Notes: generated by a model not told the origin, from the sequence alone. A stretch of DNA of 64,000 nucleotides from Macrobrachium rosenbergii (GCF_040412425.1 NC_089763.1:50832587-50896586); one strand, 5' to 3'. Positions 33,922-47,876 are shown, numbered from the stretch's first letter. A program made the numbers and translations.

Positions 33922-35451
33922 ATGCTCACCATCTGCTCCACAGCCCCCAACAGCTACACGTCCCTCCTACAGGAGTTCCTGGACGTATTCAAACCAGAAC
34001 TGCGCCAGTCACATTGGGCTTCAGCAAAGTCCGGCATCTTCCACCACATCACCACGAATGGCCCACCGACCCATGCCAAGTTCCAACGACTGTCACCGCA
34101 GAAGTTACATGACGCCAAACGAGCCTTCGCAGAAATGGAACGAATGGGCATTTGTAAAAAGGCATCAAGCCCATGGGCATCTCCCGTCCACATGGTAAAG
34201 AAATCAGATGGTTCATGGAGGCCCTGCGGGGACTATCGGCGCCTGAATTTGATAACAACACCAGACCACTACCCCCTCCCTAACATGCAGGACCTGACGT
34301 GCACCCTCCATGGAGCCATGGACCTACTGAAGTCGTACTTCCAAGTCCCTGTACATCCCGATGACGTCCCAAAAACTGCCATCATCATGCCTTCCAGGAG
34401 CTACACATTTTCCTATTCCACTTTCAGTCTAAGGAACACAGGCGCCACATTCCAGTGCCTGATGGACACCATCTTGGGAGATCTGCCTTTCTGCATCTGC
34501 TACGTCGACGACATCCTCATTTTCTCCAGGTCCCCAGAGGGACACCTTTGCCACGTCCGTACCATCACGAAATGCCTGCAGGACAGCGGATTAGTTGTTA
34601 GGTTCGACAAGTGCATTTTCGGGAAAGAAAAAGTAGACGTCCTTGGCCACGAGATTTCCCCAGTAGGAGTGTGCCCCATGGCCTCTAAAGTAAAAGCTAT
34701 AGAAAATTTCCTGGAACCACAAACCATCAAGACCCTTCAGGAGTTTCTCGGGATGATAAACTACTACTGGCGCTTCATCCCAGATATCGCCCGCATCATG
34801 TACCCCCTGACGTCAATCCTAGAAGGCAAACCAAAAACACCAACATGGGAAGCTCCGCAGCAGCAGGCACTCATTCAAATGAAAAGGGCCCTCTCCAGTG
34901 CCACCACCTTAACTCACCACAACCCCGCTGCTGCCCACAGGTTGACAACAGACGCCAGCAACATTGCCTGCGGTGCAGTACTCAAGCAGCTGGTGAACGG
35001 CACGCCACAGCCCTTGGCCTTATTTAGCCGCAAGTTTTCGCCAGCTGAAACCCACTTCAGCGCCTTTGACAGAGAGCTGCTGGCTATCTACCAGGCTGTG
35101 AGGTACTTCAAGTACCTGCTGGAGGGAACCGAATTCACAATCCTAAGAGACCACAAATCCTTGGTTCACGCATTTGCAAAGCAGGGGGACACGTGGTCTG
35201 CAAGGCAACAGCAGCACCTGACTACCATCTCTGAATTCGGGTGCACCATCAACTACATTCCTGGCAAGAAAAACCCAATGGCTGACTCTCTGTCAAGAGT
35301 AGAAATCAATTCCCTTCACCTTGTCATCGACTACGAAGACCTCAAGAGAGAACAAGCAGCGGACCCAGAGACGGCAGACTCCAGGACTGAAGTGATGGTG
35401 CTCAAATGGGAAGACGTGCCCTTAGCAAACTCGGACACAACTCTCCTCTGA
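33922..35451 (+). pseudogene. pol: Gypsy-2 reverse transcriptase and RNase H
   Basis: A 509-codon open frame. RT: MERMGICKKASSPWASP and DGSWRPCGDYRRLN (fingers), catalytic CYVDDILIFSRS near 34500, LGHEISPVG, FLGMINYYWRFI. RNase H: TTDASNIACGAVL, then DRELLAIYQAVRYFKYLLEG and DHKSLVHAF. One indel near 34315 shortens the conserved HGAK.F.K.DLLKSY segment, removing the palm aspartate segment. The frame ends in TGA at 35449-35451, where Gypsy-4 reads on into the integrase, so pol is split by a stop. Confidence 0.93.
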
Positions 35452-36600
35452 GACACCAGCACAGGCTGCCCATGCCCCCTGGTGCCTGCCTCGAGGAGAA
35501 AGCAAGTGTTCGACATAGTCCACGGTCTCTCCCATCCACCAGGGTGCACAACGGCACGCCTCATGACTGACAAGTTCGCCTGGCACGGCATCAACAAGGA
35601 CGTCCGCCAGGGGGAGCTGCATCCCGTGCCAGATGAGCAAAACATCCTGGCACACACACAGTCCGTGATTGGCGATTTTCCCCAGCCTCGTCGGGAGTTC
35701 GGCCACATCCACATCAAAGTCGTCGGGCCCCTTCCACAGTCGGGGGGAGCCAGATACCTCCTGACAATCATAGACTGCTCCACTCACTGGTCCAAAGCAA
35801 CCCCCATGGATGAAGCATCAACAACATCATGCGCAGAGGCCCTCCTCTCCAGTTGGATAAGCCGTTTCGGAGTGCCAGACAGCATCACTACGGACAGGGG
35901 TCCTGCCTTTCTGTCAGAGCTCTGGGTCTCCTTGGCACGCCTAATGGGTACAACTCTACACAGCACAATGGCATACAACCCCGCAGCGAACGGCATGGTC
36001 AAGAGGGCGCGCCGCTCTCTTAAAGCAGCTCTCATGGCACGTTGCACTGATGAGAGGTGGAAGGAACAGCTGCCCTGGGTCCTGCTGGGTCTCCACACTG
36101 CACCGAAAGTAAATGGCAATGCCTCCCCTGCTGAGAAAGTCCATGGGGAAACACTGGCCGTCCTCAGAGAATTCTTCCCACACAGGACCTTCACCGACAG
36201 AACCATCACCTACAGCCCAACCGCCTTACACTCTTGTGCCTATGTCTTCGTCAGGGTGGACGCCCGCCAGCCACCCTTAACCAGGCCCTACAAGGGCCTC
36301 CACTGAGTCATCAGGCGAGCCAGCACAGCACTCCTCGACATCTATGGGCTGGAGGACTGGATCACCATCGATAGGCTAAAACCTGCATTCCTGTTGGAAA
36401 GCGAAGTAAGCGAAGAAGAAGGCAGGTGCCCCAGAGTCCCCCCCTCAATACCTGCCTGCAGACGCACCCGCTTCCCCACCAAGGCAGGGCCCATGGCGGC
36501 CCAGGAAACTCATCCAGCCAACCCCAGGTGTCAGCTCCAAACCGCGCCCACAGTTTTCCAGAAGCAGGGGCCCACTCCGACTGCCCCAGCGCCTCCATGA
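35452..36600 (+). pseudogene. pol: Gypsy-2 integrase
   Basis: Frame 35482-36306 covers most of it. The HHCC zinc region near 35520-35640 is damaged compared with Gypsy-4. The catalytic core shows the first Asp replaced in IKVVGPLP (Gypsy-4 has IDVVGPLP), a second Asp in TTDRGPAFLS, and Lys instead of the catalytic Glu in NGMVKRARR (Gypsy-4 NGMVERAH-type). After a stop at 36304-36306 the GPY/F-like C-terminus (VIRRAS, DWITIDRLKPAFL) continues to 36600. Two of three catalytic acids are lost. Confidence 0.9.
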
Positions 36601-36644
36601 TTAATGTTATTTCACCCAATAATTGCTCCTCTAATTATTGTCTT

Positions 36645-36654
36645 GTGGGGGAAG
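36645..36654 (+). promoter_or_regulatory. Gypsy-2 polypurine tract
   Basis: GTGGGGGAAG four bases before the 3' LTR, at the place of the GCGGGGGAGGGAG tract in Gypsy-4. Confidence 0.75.
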
Positions 36655-36658
36655 TATT

Positions 36659-36979
36659 TGTGTTTCTCCCTTCAGATGTACATTAATCATGTCATGTATA
36701 CTACCTGTCTTTATTTCAGATTCTTTATGTACCTCATCTTATGCATCATTGTACGGCCACTCCGCCGATATGTATATCTACCTTTTATATGCCATGTAAC
36801 GAATATTGTACGTATTTTTATGTTTGTCAGAAAACACAAATTTTGTATGGACGCAGCGGGGGGCGGGGGGAGAGGCCTCGGGTCGCCCGCTACCTTTCCG
36901 TCTGCTTTTTGTTTTATAAACACCTGTCGAGAATAATAAAGAATCAGTCTCTCTTTTGACATTTCTCTTGAACCTCACA
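36659..36979 (+). repeat. Gypsy-2 3' LTR
   Basis: Starts TGTGTTTCTCCC and lacks the first 30 or so bases of U3 seen in the 5' LTR. The end CCTCACA is the same. It has an extra G-rich insertion near 36859-36873. Confidence 0.93.
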
Positions 36980-37329
36980 ACAAATTATTCTTGGAAAACT
37001 ACAGCCGTATTTTTAAAAGAGATATGAAAATAGTCAAGGTATTATTTATGCCAATATAAAAAAAAACAGATAATCCAAATAACCGAAAAAGATTCACAGT
37101 ATCCCTAAACGAATTAAGAAAAAAAGAGAAATGTAGAGCACTGGAAATCTTGAATAATAATCATTATGAAAAGAGGCTGACAATCTTTCGAGTGATAAAA
37201 CTAGGTATGAAGAGTTAAATAGTGATGCCACACTCTGAATAATTTAGAATAAAATTAAGGAAATGAAACCTTGAATAAAACGTTCCGTGGGACTTGTCAA
37301 CTTACCATAAATTAAAATTTTCTGACTGA
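36980..37329. other. No gene seen
   Basis: AT-rich spacer after Gypsy-2. Confidence 0.5.
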
Positions 37330-37655
37330 ACGAATGAATCATGAAATTTAGGCTATAAAGCCAGGCAAAGACAGTAGAAAGCAAGATTGTGGTGGTGTGG
37401 TTGGACAGCAAGATAAAGAAACCAGAAAATAAATGAGATGAAGTACAAGGATCTAAATTTGAAACTGGGAGAAAATTCCACAGGTGCACTAACAGAGAGG
37501 TTGGACAGCATGATGGAAGAAAGGAAGCGAGAATGGACGTAAAGTAAAAGGCTGAACAATGATTATAGCTAGAAGTCGAAGGGACACCGCAATTTCTTTT
37601 TTAGCAATGCCTACAGCAGACCGTATGAGGTCTACTAACGGCACTAACTCCCCGC
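37330..37655 (+). repeat. Interspersed repeat family A, diverged copy
   Basis: Shares the CAGGTGCACTAAC-like segment, a GAAGTCGAAGGGAC block and a decayed terminal hairpin (CAGACCGTATGAGGTCTACT, 37617-37636) followed by GGCACTAACTCCCC, as in copy 1. Confidence 0.65.
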
Positions 37656-38040
37656 GGAATCAGTTGGTTCTGCCTCTTATCATTTATTAAAAAATCTTGA
37701 ATTTTGTCTACATACTGGTTGGTATTATTTCAATTCTAATATATAAGATAATGCACAATTGATATAATTATAATTTCAATAATGTACAAATTAATAGTGA
37801 TTCCAGGATTGTGTTCCATTATTCACCACTGCCTCAGTTGATGATCTGTTAGAGTTTTTAGCTGACAGAAGACAACTGGTATACCATTCTTAATGAACAT
37901 CTTAATAGTAATGATTAAAGTAAGAGAAAAAAATGACAGCGAGTGAACTCAACGGAAAATATCACAGAAAATTTTGTTACCGCCATGGGAAATCACTTTC
38001 ACCAGCGTAAACTAATCTTCACTTCTTTTTCTGAGCAGAG
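37656..38040. other. No gene seen
   Basis: AT-rich spacer between the family-A copy and the PLE fragment. Confidence 0.5.
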
Positions 38041-38469
38041 TATTAGGAAATATTCTGCAAAATATACCAGGGTTTAGATGTACTGACGATGTGTGTCTGG
38101 ACGAGAAACAGAAATGTAAACACGCTTTGCAAATTCAATAAATTCCTGTCATCCATAAAATTTATTGTGAAGACAGTATATGACTGTACCCTACCCTTTT
38201 TGGATAACAATATACATAGTGGTAAACATGAGTTTAAATTTTGTGTACGCAGGAAACCCACCAGTATTTTTGCACATCAACAATTTTCTGGTCACATTAA
38301 CGTTTTCAAGTGTCTTACATGTACTTACCCTTTAATGATAAAGCTTGATGATAAAGCAGATGTAAGTAAGAATAAAGGAGGGAAGTTAAAGTATCCTGGT
38401 ATTTTATTAGACAAAACCACAACTAATATATACTACCGTTTGTTCAAAATAAAGCAAAACAGGTTATGA
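38041..38469 (+). pseudogene. Penelope-like RT fragment
   Basis: The frame 38089-38469 contains LCKFNKFLSSIKFIV, then LPFLDNNIHSG and FCVRRKPTSIF, matching the stretch after the catalytic box of PLE reverse transcriptases (compare NKLPFLDVMV at 5064). Just upstream in another frame a CTDDV (about 38073-38087) stands where YVDD is expected. From about 38300 the frame no longer resembles PLEs. A different, older PLE family from the one at 3.8-6.1 kb. Confidence 0.65.
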
Positions 38470-38510
38470 TTCAACGGTTTGGCACTAATTCCTTTGTGTA
38501 GTTTAATTGA

Positions 38511-39071
<561 letters not shown>

Positions 39072-39183
39072 AGTAGTAACTATACACGCATTGTGTATGA
39101 TTTCATTTATTTATTTATTTACAGATTGGGTCTTGGGGAAAACTTTGGTATGCAAAGACTTGCAAGGTTTTTTTTCTGCCTTT

Positions 39184-39400
39184 AAACTGTTTATGGCCCA
39201 GTGGATAACGCCTTGCTTTCCACCTGAGAGACCTGGGTTCATCCCGAGGAGTCAGAAATTTATTTCACACGTGATTGTGTGTTGACATCTTATTCACTCA
39301 GAAGTGATAAGTGAATGAAATGTTGTCTATTGGGTCATTGTTAAGTCGGGAAGTTATGCAAGCAGTTAGCTTGCCCAGGTAATTCCTTTGCTTCAGGTTT
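39184..39400 (+). repeat. tRNA-derived SINE (family SINE-2), plus strand
   Basis: tRNA-like head with A box TGGCCCAGTGGATAACG (39194-39210) and B box GGGTTCATCCC (39235-39245), then a body with GTCAGAAATTTATTTC and TGTTGTCTATTGGGTCATTG that is also found in reverse at 38600-38920. A headless relative with a GGGTTCGATCCC B box (39495-39506) follows at about 39411-39530. Probable Pol III retroposons. Confidence 0.75.
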
Positions 39401-39520
39401 TTTTTTAGACTTGTATGGCCCAGAACCACCTGAGATGTGTGTTGATGATTTCTATCTTATTATTGGGTCACATCTTGTATGGCCTGAGAGACCTGGGTTC
39501 GATCCCGACATGAGTCAGAA

Positions 39521-39522
<2 letters not shown>

Positions 39523-39595
<73 letters not shown>

Positions 39596-39636
39596 AATTG
39601 TTTATGAGTGCCTCCCCATGCTAGGGTTCTTGGTCA

Positions 39637-39733
<97 letters not shown>

Positions 39734-39740
39734 GTATTAT
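39523..39740. repeat. (TA)n arrays
   Basis: TA arrays at about 39523-39584 and 39640-39735 with 50 bp between. The 3' flank repeats the ATTTATTTATTTACAGATTG seen after the TA array at 39104. Confidence 0.97.
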
Positions 39741-39867
39741 ATATTTATTTATTTATTTATTTATTTACAGATTGGGTCTCTTTGGAAGACTGCAAGGGTT
39801 TTTTCTGAATGTTTACTGCCAGAGGGGCCAAAAGAGAACACCAAGGTGAAAGTGAAGAAAGTTAAAG

Positions 39868-40146
39868 TTAAGTATACCTTAGTTTTACCAGACCACTGAG
39901 CTGATTAACAGCTCTCCTAGGGCTGGCCCGAAGGGTTAGACTTATTTTACGTGGCTAAGAACCAATTGGTTACTTAGCAACGGGACCTACAGCTTATTGT
40001 GGAATCCGAACCACATTATAGCGAGAAATGAATTTCTATCACCAGAAATAAATTCCTCTAAGTCTTCATCTGCTGGCCGGGGAAATTGAACTCCGGCCCA
40101 TCGAGTGATAGTCCGAAGCTCAACCGACTCAGCCAACGAAGGGCTT
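39868..40146 (-). repeat. tRNA-derived SINE (family SINE-1), copy 2
   Basis: Better preserved than the copy at 28462. Minus-strand A box TGGCTGAGTCGG (40124-40135) and B box GTTCAATTTC-like (40082-40091), with the shared body including GTTACTTAGCAACGGGAC. Confidence 0.88.
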
Positions 40147-41131
40147 GAAAGTGAAGAACTTACTTTATTTTACCAATTTGATAAAAGAATAGAAGGTCGC
40201 CATGGGAATAAGTCAATGGTTACGTTACAATGAATTTATTTACACATGAAGCAATCAAATGAGGCTGGAACTGAGGATCCAGCAGGCAATCAACTTAATG
40301 GAAATAAAAATTACGGTGACGTGAATGGCATGTCTCAAATTGGAAAGCATGATAAGGCTTGTAATAATTTCCATAATTGACTTTGTGTGCAACTGGGGAA
40401 ATGCTATCCAGACTTCCTTGGTTTCAGAGATGGCGGTATTGTTTAAGGATTTGATTCACAAGGTGGGGGTTTGACTGAGCAGAGCGTGGTTGAACTCCTG
40501 GAAAAGAAGCCAGGGTTTGCAATCTAGCACAAATAATTTCTCTCACATGAACCTATGCACTATGGAGGAATTGATTACTTGAGTTACTTAAATTAACTGG
40601 CCCTTAATTTACACTATGGGGGGAATAATTGAGTACTGATCTCTGAATTGAATTAGATTGGTTTCACAGCAAGTAATGGGGCGATTCACGGACTGCTTGG
40701 TTTGTAGTTGGCTTAACAATGGGGCTGCGTTTTAGGAGAAGGAAAATTGAGATTTGGAGAAATGAAAAAAGAATTTCACGGAGAGAAAGGAATTGGCTTA
40801 TTAACTAAATGTGGTTGACGTATCTGGGGTCTGTAGATGGTTTGCGCTTAACATGTAAGGGCTTGGCAGATCAACGTGGTTAGTCGTCACCAGTGGGAGA
40901 TGGAAAGAATTCTGTCTGTACTGGTTGCTGGTTGTGCATGGGTATGAGAATCCAGGGCGCTCCTTCCAGATTGCTTTGCTTCGGAGTGTAGGCCTTGGTC
41001 GATCTGCAAAAGTCATACAGCCAGCAAAAGAGTGGAGAAAATTGGGTCTTATGATTAAGTACTTAGAGGTTAAGTTCCTATCTATCTCACAGCCTGGATT
41101 CGCCTATAACACTAACGAGGGGCATCAGCTA
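40147..41131. other. No gene seen
   Basis: Unique-looking sequence. The short frames at 40801-41016 (-) and 40925-41143 (+) overlap each other and have no motif. Confidence 0.5.
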
Positions 41132-41297
41132 CTAGACATGTGATGTGGGGGGTCAAAAGGGGTTGCTATTGTACTCCCTTCCATTCAGGTGCGGAGAGGG
41201 ATGCATTCTATCTTTAATTAGAAATTCTAACGAGGGAGGAATGGAAAGACATGAATATATATATAATACTATATATATATATCATATACTAGACATG

Positions 41298-41335
<38 letters not shown>

Positions 41336-41480
41336 AAGGTCACAATATAGTTGCTATTGTACTCACTTCCATTCAGGTGCGGATGTTCCTTTCCAGTGCT
41401 ATCAACTGGGAGGGATGCATTCTTAGTTAAAAACAAGTGCTAACCCTACTTTCAAATGAAGAGTGCTTTTAATTAGAAAT
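41132..41480 (+). repeat. Tandem segmental duplication containing a (TA)n tract
   Basis: CTAGACATGTGATGT, GTTGCTATTGTACTC and TTCCATTCAGGTGCGGA recur in order: first at 41132-41226, then at 41287-41480. The second copy contains a TA array (41301-41333) plus additional internal sequence. Confidence 0.8.
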
Positions 41481-41650
41481 TCAAATAAATTCTTGACACC
41501 TGCTGGATCTGAGGTGGGTATGGTCTGTTTATCAGCAATGTCCCCTGAATTCTTGGCTGAGGGGATATGGAGTAACTAGGAGGGAGTCCTTCAAATGGAA
41601 AGTACCGGTCAGACCTACACCTCGTTCTTATGTTTATTTATTATTTTTCA

Positions 41651-43018
<1,368 letters not shown>

Positions 43019-43070
43019 CAAGAACCCCAACATGGGAAGGCACTCACCAAAAATTACCATTTTTTCCTTT

Positions 43071-43406
43071 TCATTTCACTAACAACAGCCAATCTATAAT
43101 CTCTAATATCAGTTGGTGTAAAGAGTTAAAAGATTCTAAAGACTGAAGAACACTCTTTGAGTTACAATATAGAGTAAAACTATTTCCATTTAGAGTTAAA
43201 ATTTCCTTTAAGACCTTTAAAGCTGCAAGCAATTCTGCTGTAAAAATAGATGCAACATACGATAATCTCCCACTTCTTTCTATATCAGGAAAGACCACTC
43301 CAAAGCCGATGCCAGCATCTGACTTTGATCCATCTGTGAAAACTGCAATGGAGTTATGTTGGGAGGAATGATCTAAAAATACTGATTTCATTGCCTCACT
43401 GAACAT
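43071..43406 (-). pseudogene. LINE (I/R1-like) RNase H domain
   Basis: A 111-codon minus-strand frame with FTDGSKSDAGIGFGVV (first catalytic Asp), FTAELLAALKVLKE (Glu) and [15 protein letters not shown], where the third catalytic Asp is replaced by Asn (usual SDSKSVLQAL). It lies downstream of the RT part at 43620-44174 on the same strand, giving the RT then RNase H order of I-superfamily LINEs. No recognisable poly(A) tail; a (TA)n array follows. Confidence 0.8.
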
Positions 43407-43619
43407 TTCTCCTTTTGTTTAACTGAAATATCTACACCATTTTACCTCTGGCAGGTTCCAGGCAGGCCAACCAAATGCCAAATAAAGTCGCCGTCCTTGG
43501 GATGCTTAACTGACAGGATAAACATGTTACTCTAAAAGCAAATGGCTGGGGGTTGCTTGGAGTGATTTTCATAAAACTGCAAATGCCTTTCATTTCTGAT
43601 ACAAATGCTCGTTAAGGAT

Positions 43620-44350
43620 TTAGGGACTCTGAAATCTGTACCAGCTCCAAACCAGCAGACATTGGTAATTGAGATCCAGAGGCATCTCACCACCATCTAC
43701 AAGCATTCTCTCAGCGGGAGATGATTTAAATGCTCCTGCAGACAATCTTACTCCTCCATGATGAATTGAATTAAGCGTTTTAAGGCTGTTAGGCTTTGCT
43801 GAGGTGAACATTTCACACCCATAAGTTAATTTTGAAAAGACTAAAGCTTTGTATAGTCTCAACATCTGAGTTCTGTCTACACGCCACAAAGTGTGGGACA
43901 CAACTTTCAGGACAGTCAAGCATTTTGACTTGATATATTTCAGATGCGGGATCCAAGCCAGCTTGCTATCTGAAATCAACCCAAGAAACCTTGTTTCACC
44001 AACACATGGAATTCTCTGCCCATGTATGAACAGATCTGGATCAGGATGGAATTCTCTTATACGGCAAAAGATCATGCTTACCGTTTTACTTACTGAAAAC
44101 CTAAAACCATTCACCTCAGCCCACTTTACTATGTAATCAATGCAGAGCTGATGGAAACATTCAGCTACTACCATCCATGCTGCTGCAAAAGATATTGAAA
44201 GGTCATTGACAAGAGCACAGATTACATCCGGCAGAATTATTTTTCATATCCCATTGATTACTAAGGTGAACAAGGTTACATTTAGAACATTTCCTTGTGG
44301 CATTCCTTCTTCTTGTTTGAATACATCTGACATTGTTGCCCCTACCTGAA
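43620..44350 (-). pseudogene. LINE (I/R1-like) reverse transcriptase, C-terminal half
   Basis: The frame 43620-44174 reads WAEVNGFRFSVSKTVSM, ETRFLGLISDSKLAW, LRLYKALVFSKLTYGCE and RLSAGAF, the palm-thumb part of I-superfamily LINE RTs. Upstream, in broken frames to about 44350, are GMPQGNVLNVTLFTLVING (usual G(I/V)PQGS...LFxxxIN) and an ALVNDLSIS segment where YxDD should be. The catalytic aspartates are therefore altered and stops intervene. Confidence 0.85.
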
Positions 44351-45399
44351 CCTGAAATAGCCATTTAGAAAAAAAAGGCCTTGTTAAAAAGAGCCAAATT
44401 GTCTCTCAGGTAACATTCATAAAGAACCCTCAGAATGCCACATCATTTTGTATCATAGGCCCTCTCAAGATGCTATTTGATAGGAAAAGCTTCAATACTG
44501 AAGATTCCATTCGAACTAACACATCAGTTCTGGAGTGCATAATTTGAAAACCACACTAAGCAGGTGACAAATATTTACCACGTTTGAAGTACCACATCAA
44601 ACGTGTCTTCACCATTTTTTTATGATCCTTTTCCTCCGTTACTAAAAATTAAATAACATCAAACTCTGTTCACAACCACAAGCTAAGTCCACAGTCAGTG
44701 GAATAGCTCTCAAATAATATTAATAGTGCAAAAATCAATTCAAAACAAACACCACAAAAACACTAAATTTAATACAAAAAATATGCAGATAGTTATTCCT
44801 GAACCTCAGAATACAATTATTAATGAACACAATCAACCTGAAAGATTTGAAACCAACACACTTACCCAATTAAGTACATCCACAAAGATAAGGGGTTCAA
44901 ACGTATTCGGAAAGTAAGAACAACCTCAATTACAAACTAATTAATCTTGATAATTTCCCTCCGAAACAGTGGAGAGTAGCCGTGATCTCATAGTGCTGTC
45001 CTCCGTAACACTGGAGTTATAGCCGTGATCTTTTAGATACTTATATGTCTCTGCGTCCAGAGACAAAAGTGAGGGGGCAAGTGGTGAAGGCAAATGAATA
45101 TAATTAGGGTACTCGATAGGACCCATCCAACAGCGATCCTACGTCCACAAGGATGATTCTCCAGGAAACCAGGGACGTCCAAATGAGACCAATCAAAGAT
45201 TGCCTGACTATTCCAAAAATATCGTTCACTTATACCTTGGCTAAGCGAGCCCCTCGACATTTACTGAGCCGAAGGTGAGGCTGGATTGTAATCCTTGTAA
45301 TAGTACATTTACACAAAATCAGGTCACCAGGAGTAATAAGGCTCAGAGATCAATGGGATAAAAATTCTTGCTTAAATAAGATATATAAAAAAATTCTGT
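44351..45399 (-). other. LINE-related and unknown sequence
   Basis: Between the two recognised LINE RT pieces lie about 1 kb of broken sequence. About 44941-45260 has two overlapping minus-strand frames (one starting MSRGSLSQGISERYFWN) that I do not recognise. It includes an imperfect direct repeat (CCGTGATCTCATAGTGCTGT and CCGTGATCTTTTAGATACTT). It could be an insertion into the LINE. Confidence 0.4.
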
Positions 45400-45730
45400 T
45401 AATAAGCTTAATATAAACACTCTGGTATTTCCTGGTGTGCACTTAATCACTGAGTATATTATATCATCCAGTCCAGGAGCTGATTCACTACACTTACTTA
45501 AGGCTGATTTAAATCCCTTATAGTAAAAGGTACATTGTATTGTTCATTCCTTGATGTATTAAAATCAATTTCTACCTGTTCCATTACCCTTCTATAAGCT
45601 GAATAGGGTCTGTCATAATATCTTCCTCACTCATTAATGTAGCTGATACAGCTAGGTATTGACAGAAACGGTTTAAATTAAAACTTTGGTGGGATGGATG
45701 ATGAATAAAACTTTCTTTCATTGAAACATA
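45400..45730 (-). pseudogene. LINE RT, N-terminal fragment
   Basis: A minus-strand conceptual reading near 45430-45510 gives ALSKCSESAPGLDDIIYS, the SAPGxDxI box that opens LINE reverse transcriptases. Stops surround it. It is probably the same element as 43071-44350, interrupted by insertion or decay. Confidence 0.65.
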
Positions 45731-47876
45731 GCTCCTTTATCAAACCATCATTTATGATGGTATATTTTACTATCTTCATTGCCTGATTATAGATTGACTA
45801 CATTTGTATGTTTTTCTCAAAACTGGCTTTGAACTGGCTTTCTGATTTCATTATAGTATGTATATCGAGTCGAGCATACAATCACATAATCCATTTCATA
45901 TAATCAATAAGTGAGATTTACTGAATGACTCAAAATAAGTGAAATGTTCTGGTGCACAGCAAGTACAGAGGTGGTAGTATGCATATGCTTTTTCCAGAAA
46001 GTATATCTTCAAAAAATTTAACATATTTAACCACTTACAATCGGTATCACAGATAGGTTATTCTGAATCTCGCTTCAGAAAATCATATGCCTGTTTCTTA
46101 AGATTTCATGTTCGGTCCAGTTTACTTGATTTATACCAATAGATTTCCAAGACATCAGGACAGTCGTTTACTCTTGGCTGCTGCTTGATCCTTTAGTGAT
46201 ACCACTTAATCATGTAGCCTCATAAAGCGAGCATACTCCATTAATGAATATCATCTTAATTACAAGGTGAAACATGTTCAGTATTTTACTTTTGACATTA
46301 TGCATCTGCAGTCCAGTTATAACACTATGAAAGTTCACTCATAAATAGCGTTCACAAGACTTGCTGCTTAGACACCACAATTCCATTAACTAGAAGAGAG
46401 TCAAACAAGTAAGTGCACAAAAGTTCATAGGAACGTATTAAATAATGCATAGTGGAATTAAATAATAGAATGCTCAGCAGAAGGCATCCAGGGAATATAC
46501 AGAAGAATATGTTTCACACACGACACATTCACAAATCTTTGATGATTAAGTTACACCAATCTTGGGTAAAATAACGCTTCACAGTTGTTTTATCATACTA
46601 AGAAAATTGTCTTAATTTATACGAACTTTCAATCATACATTTAGTTAGGGAAAGTCTAAAGGAGCTTGTCACAAGATACTAATCTAATGTTCAACAGGTC
46701 ACAATAAATCTCCAAGGAGGAAAACACCCAAATCAAAGTCGATATATTGAACATATTAACGTTACAGATTGGCCATTCACACCTACGGCTTACAGCTTTC
46801 CCAAAATATTTAAAGGTGAAAACAAATCCCCAAATGGAAACTTATCCAGGGCCATAATAGTGTTCACGCGATGGCTGCGTTAACCATTTAATGTTCAACT
46901 GGAATGATTTAGTTGGGATTACCTTTGATGTGAACTGAAAAATCTACTGAGGGAAGGACAGAATTCCCGTCAGTGCCACAGCCCCTGGAACCAATGACAA
47001 CTCGCGAGACACTGAAATAAAATGAAAAATATCAGGAGAGATAGTTTTCTTCTAAATACAGATTGTAGAACTAGGTCTTTAGGTGTTGATCCATCATATG
47101 ATTCTGTGATTAAAAATTGCTTCTTATTCTGTTATGAAAGTGAACAGCAATATTGAATGTACCATATTCATGGGTATCATTTTTCTTTACAAAAGACGAT
47201 TTGATATTTTACTATTAATAATAATAACTTAATTTTTATACACCTATTTTAATTTTATTTGCTTTATTTTTTAGCATTTCTGAATTTTTTTATGGTGTAC
47301 GGAAATGGTAGTTCTTGGTTATATTTTGCATTAAAACTTATATTCTTATGATGAAGGTATATTGTTTTCTCTTAGAGAAACACTTGACTTCTTTTATTAC
47401 AAATCTTAAGAGATGTTTATAATTCAGTTTGGTAATTTTAACTTGTTTTTAATGAAGCAATCACATTACTTGGGAAATTTCTATTGTTGATGATTAAGCA
47501 AGAATGGAAATAGTTGCAAAGTTATAGCGTCCGCATCTATAGAAACATACTGTGCCTACTTTGCTATTAAAGTGTCCCAGATATTTGTGTCAACTGTAAA
47601 TCGACAAGAGTTGCCAGGCTCTAAAGACCACTTATAGAAGAAAACTCAAAACTGCAACTTAGACTATTATCTTGCAATCTAAAGGGTATGAAAGAAAATT
47701 TAGATTTACTGACTCACTTGAACTTTCCAGTAAACTTGAACTTTTATGAGATGATAATCTATGTTTTGTTACGGATATTCCAAGCCGTCATGTTCATACT
47801 GTCGACACACCCGTGTATTTTGAGTCTTTGTCCTCAGACAATTTGCAAATATTAACTTTATATTTATTTGAGTAAT
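45731..47876. other. No gene seen
   Basis: About 2.1 kb of AT-rich sequence. It could hold decayed 5' parts of the minus-strand LINE, but I cannot show it. Nothing else recognised. Confidence 0.45.

Larger units (their letters stand above)
32197..36979 (+). mobile_element. Gypsy-2: full-length Ty3/Gypsy element, inactivated
   Basis: LTR-leader-gag-protease-RT-RNase H-integrase-PPT-LTR, about 4.78 kb. Both LTRs share their sequence apart from a deletion of about 30 bp at the 3' LTR start and scattered changes. Flanks read ...GTACAC on the left and ACAAAT on the right, so no intact 4-5 bp target duplication survives. It is the closest relative of Gypsy-4 in this window. Lineage assignment (CsRn1-like) is from the Gag Cys/His box and the tRNA-Trp-type primer site. 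Confidence 0.95.

Noticed and set aside
32191..36985. Target-site duplication for Gypsy-2
   Set aside because: Flanks ACAC and ACAA agree in only three of four bases, too weak to claim.
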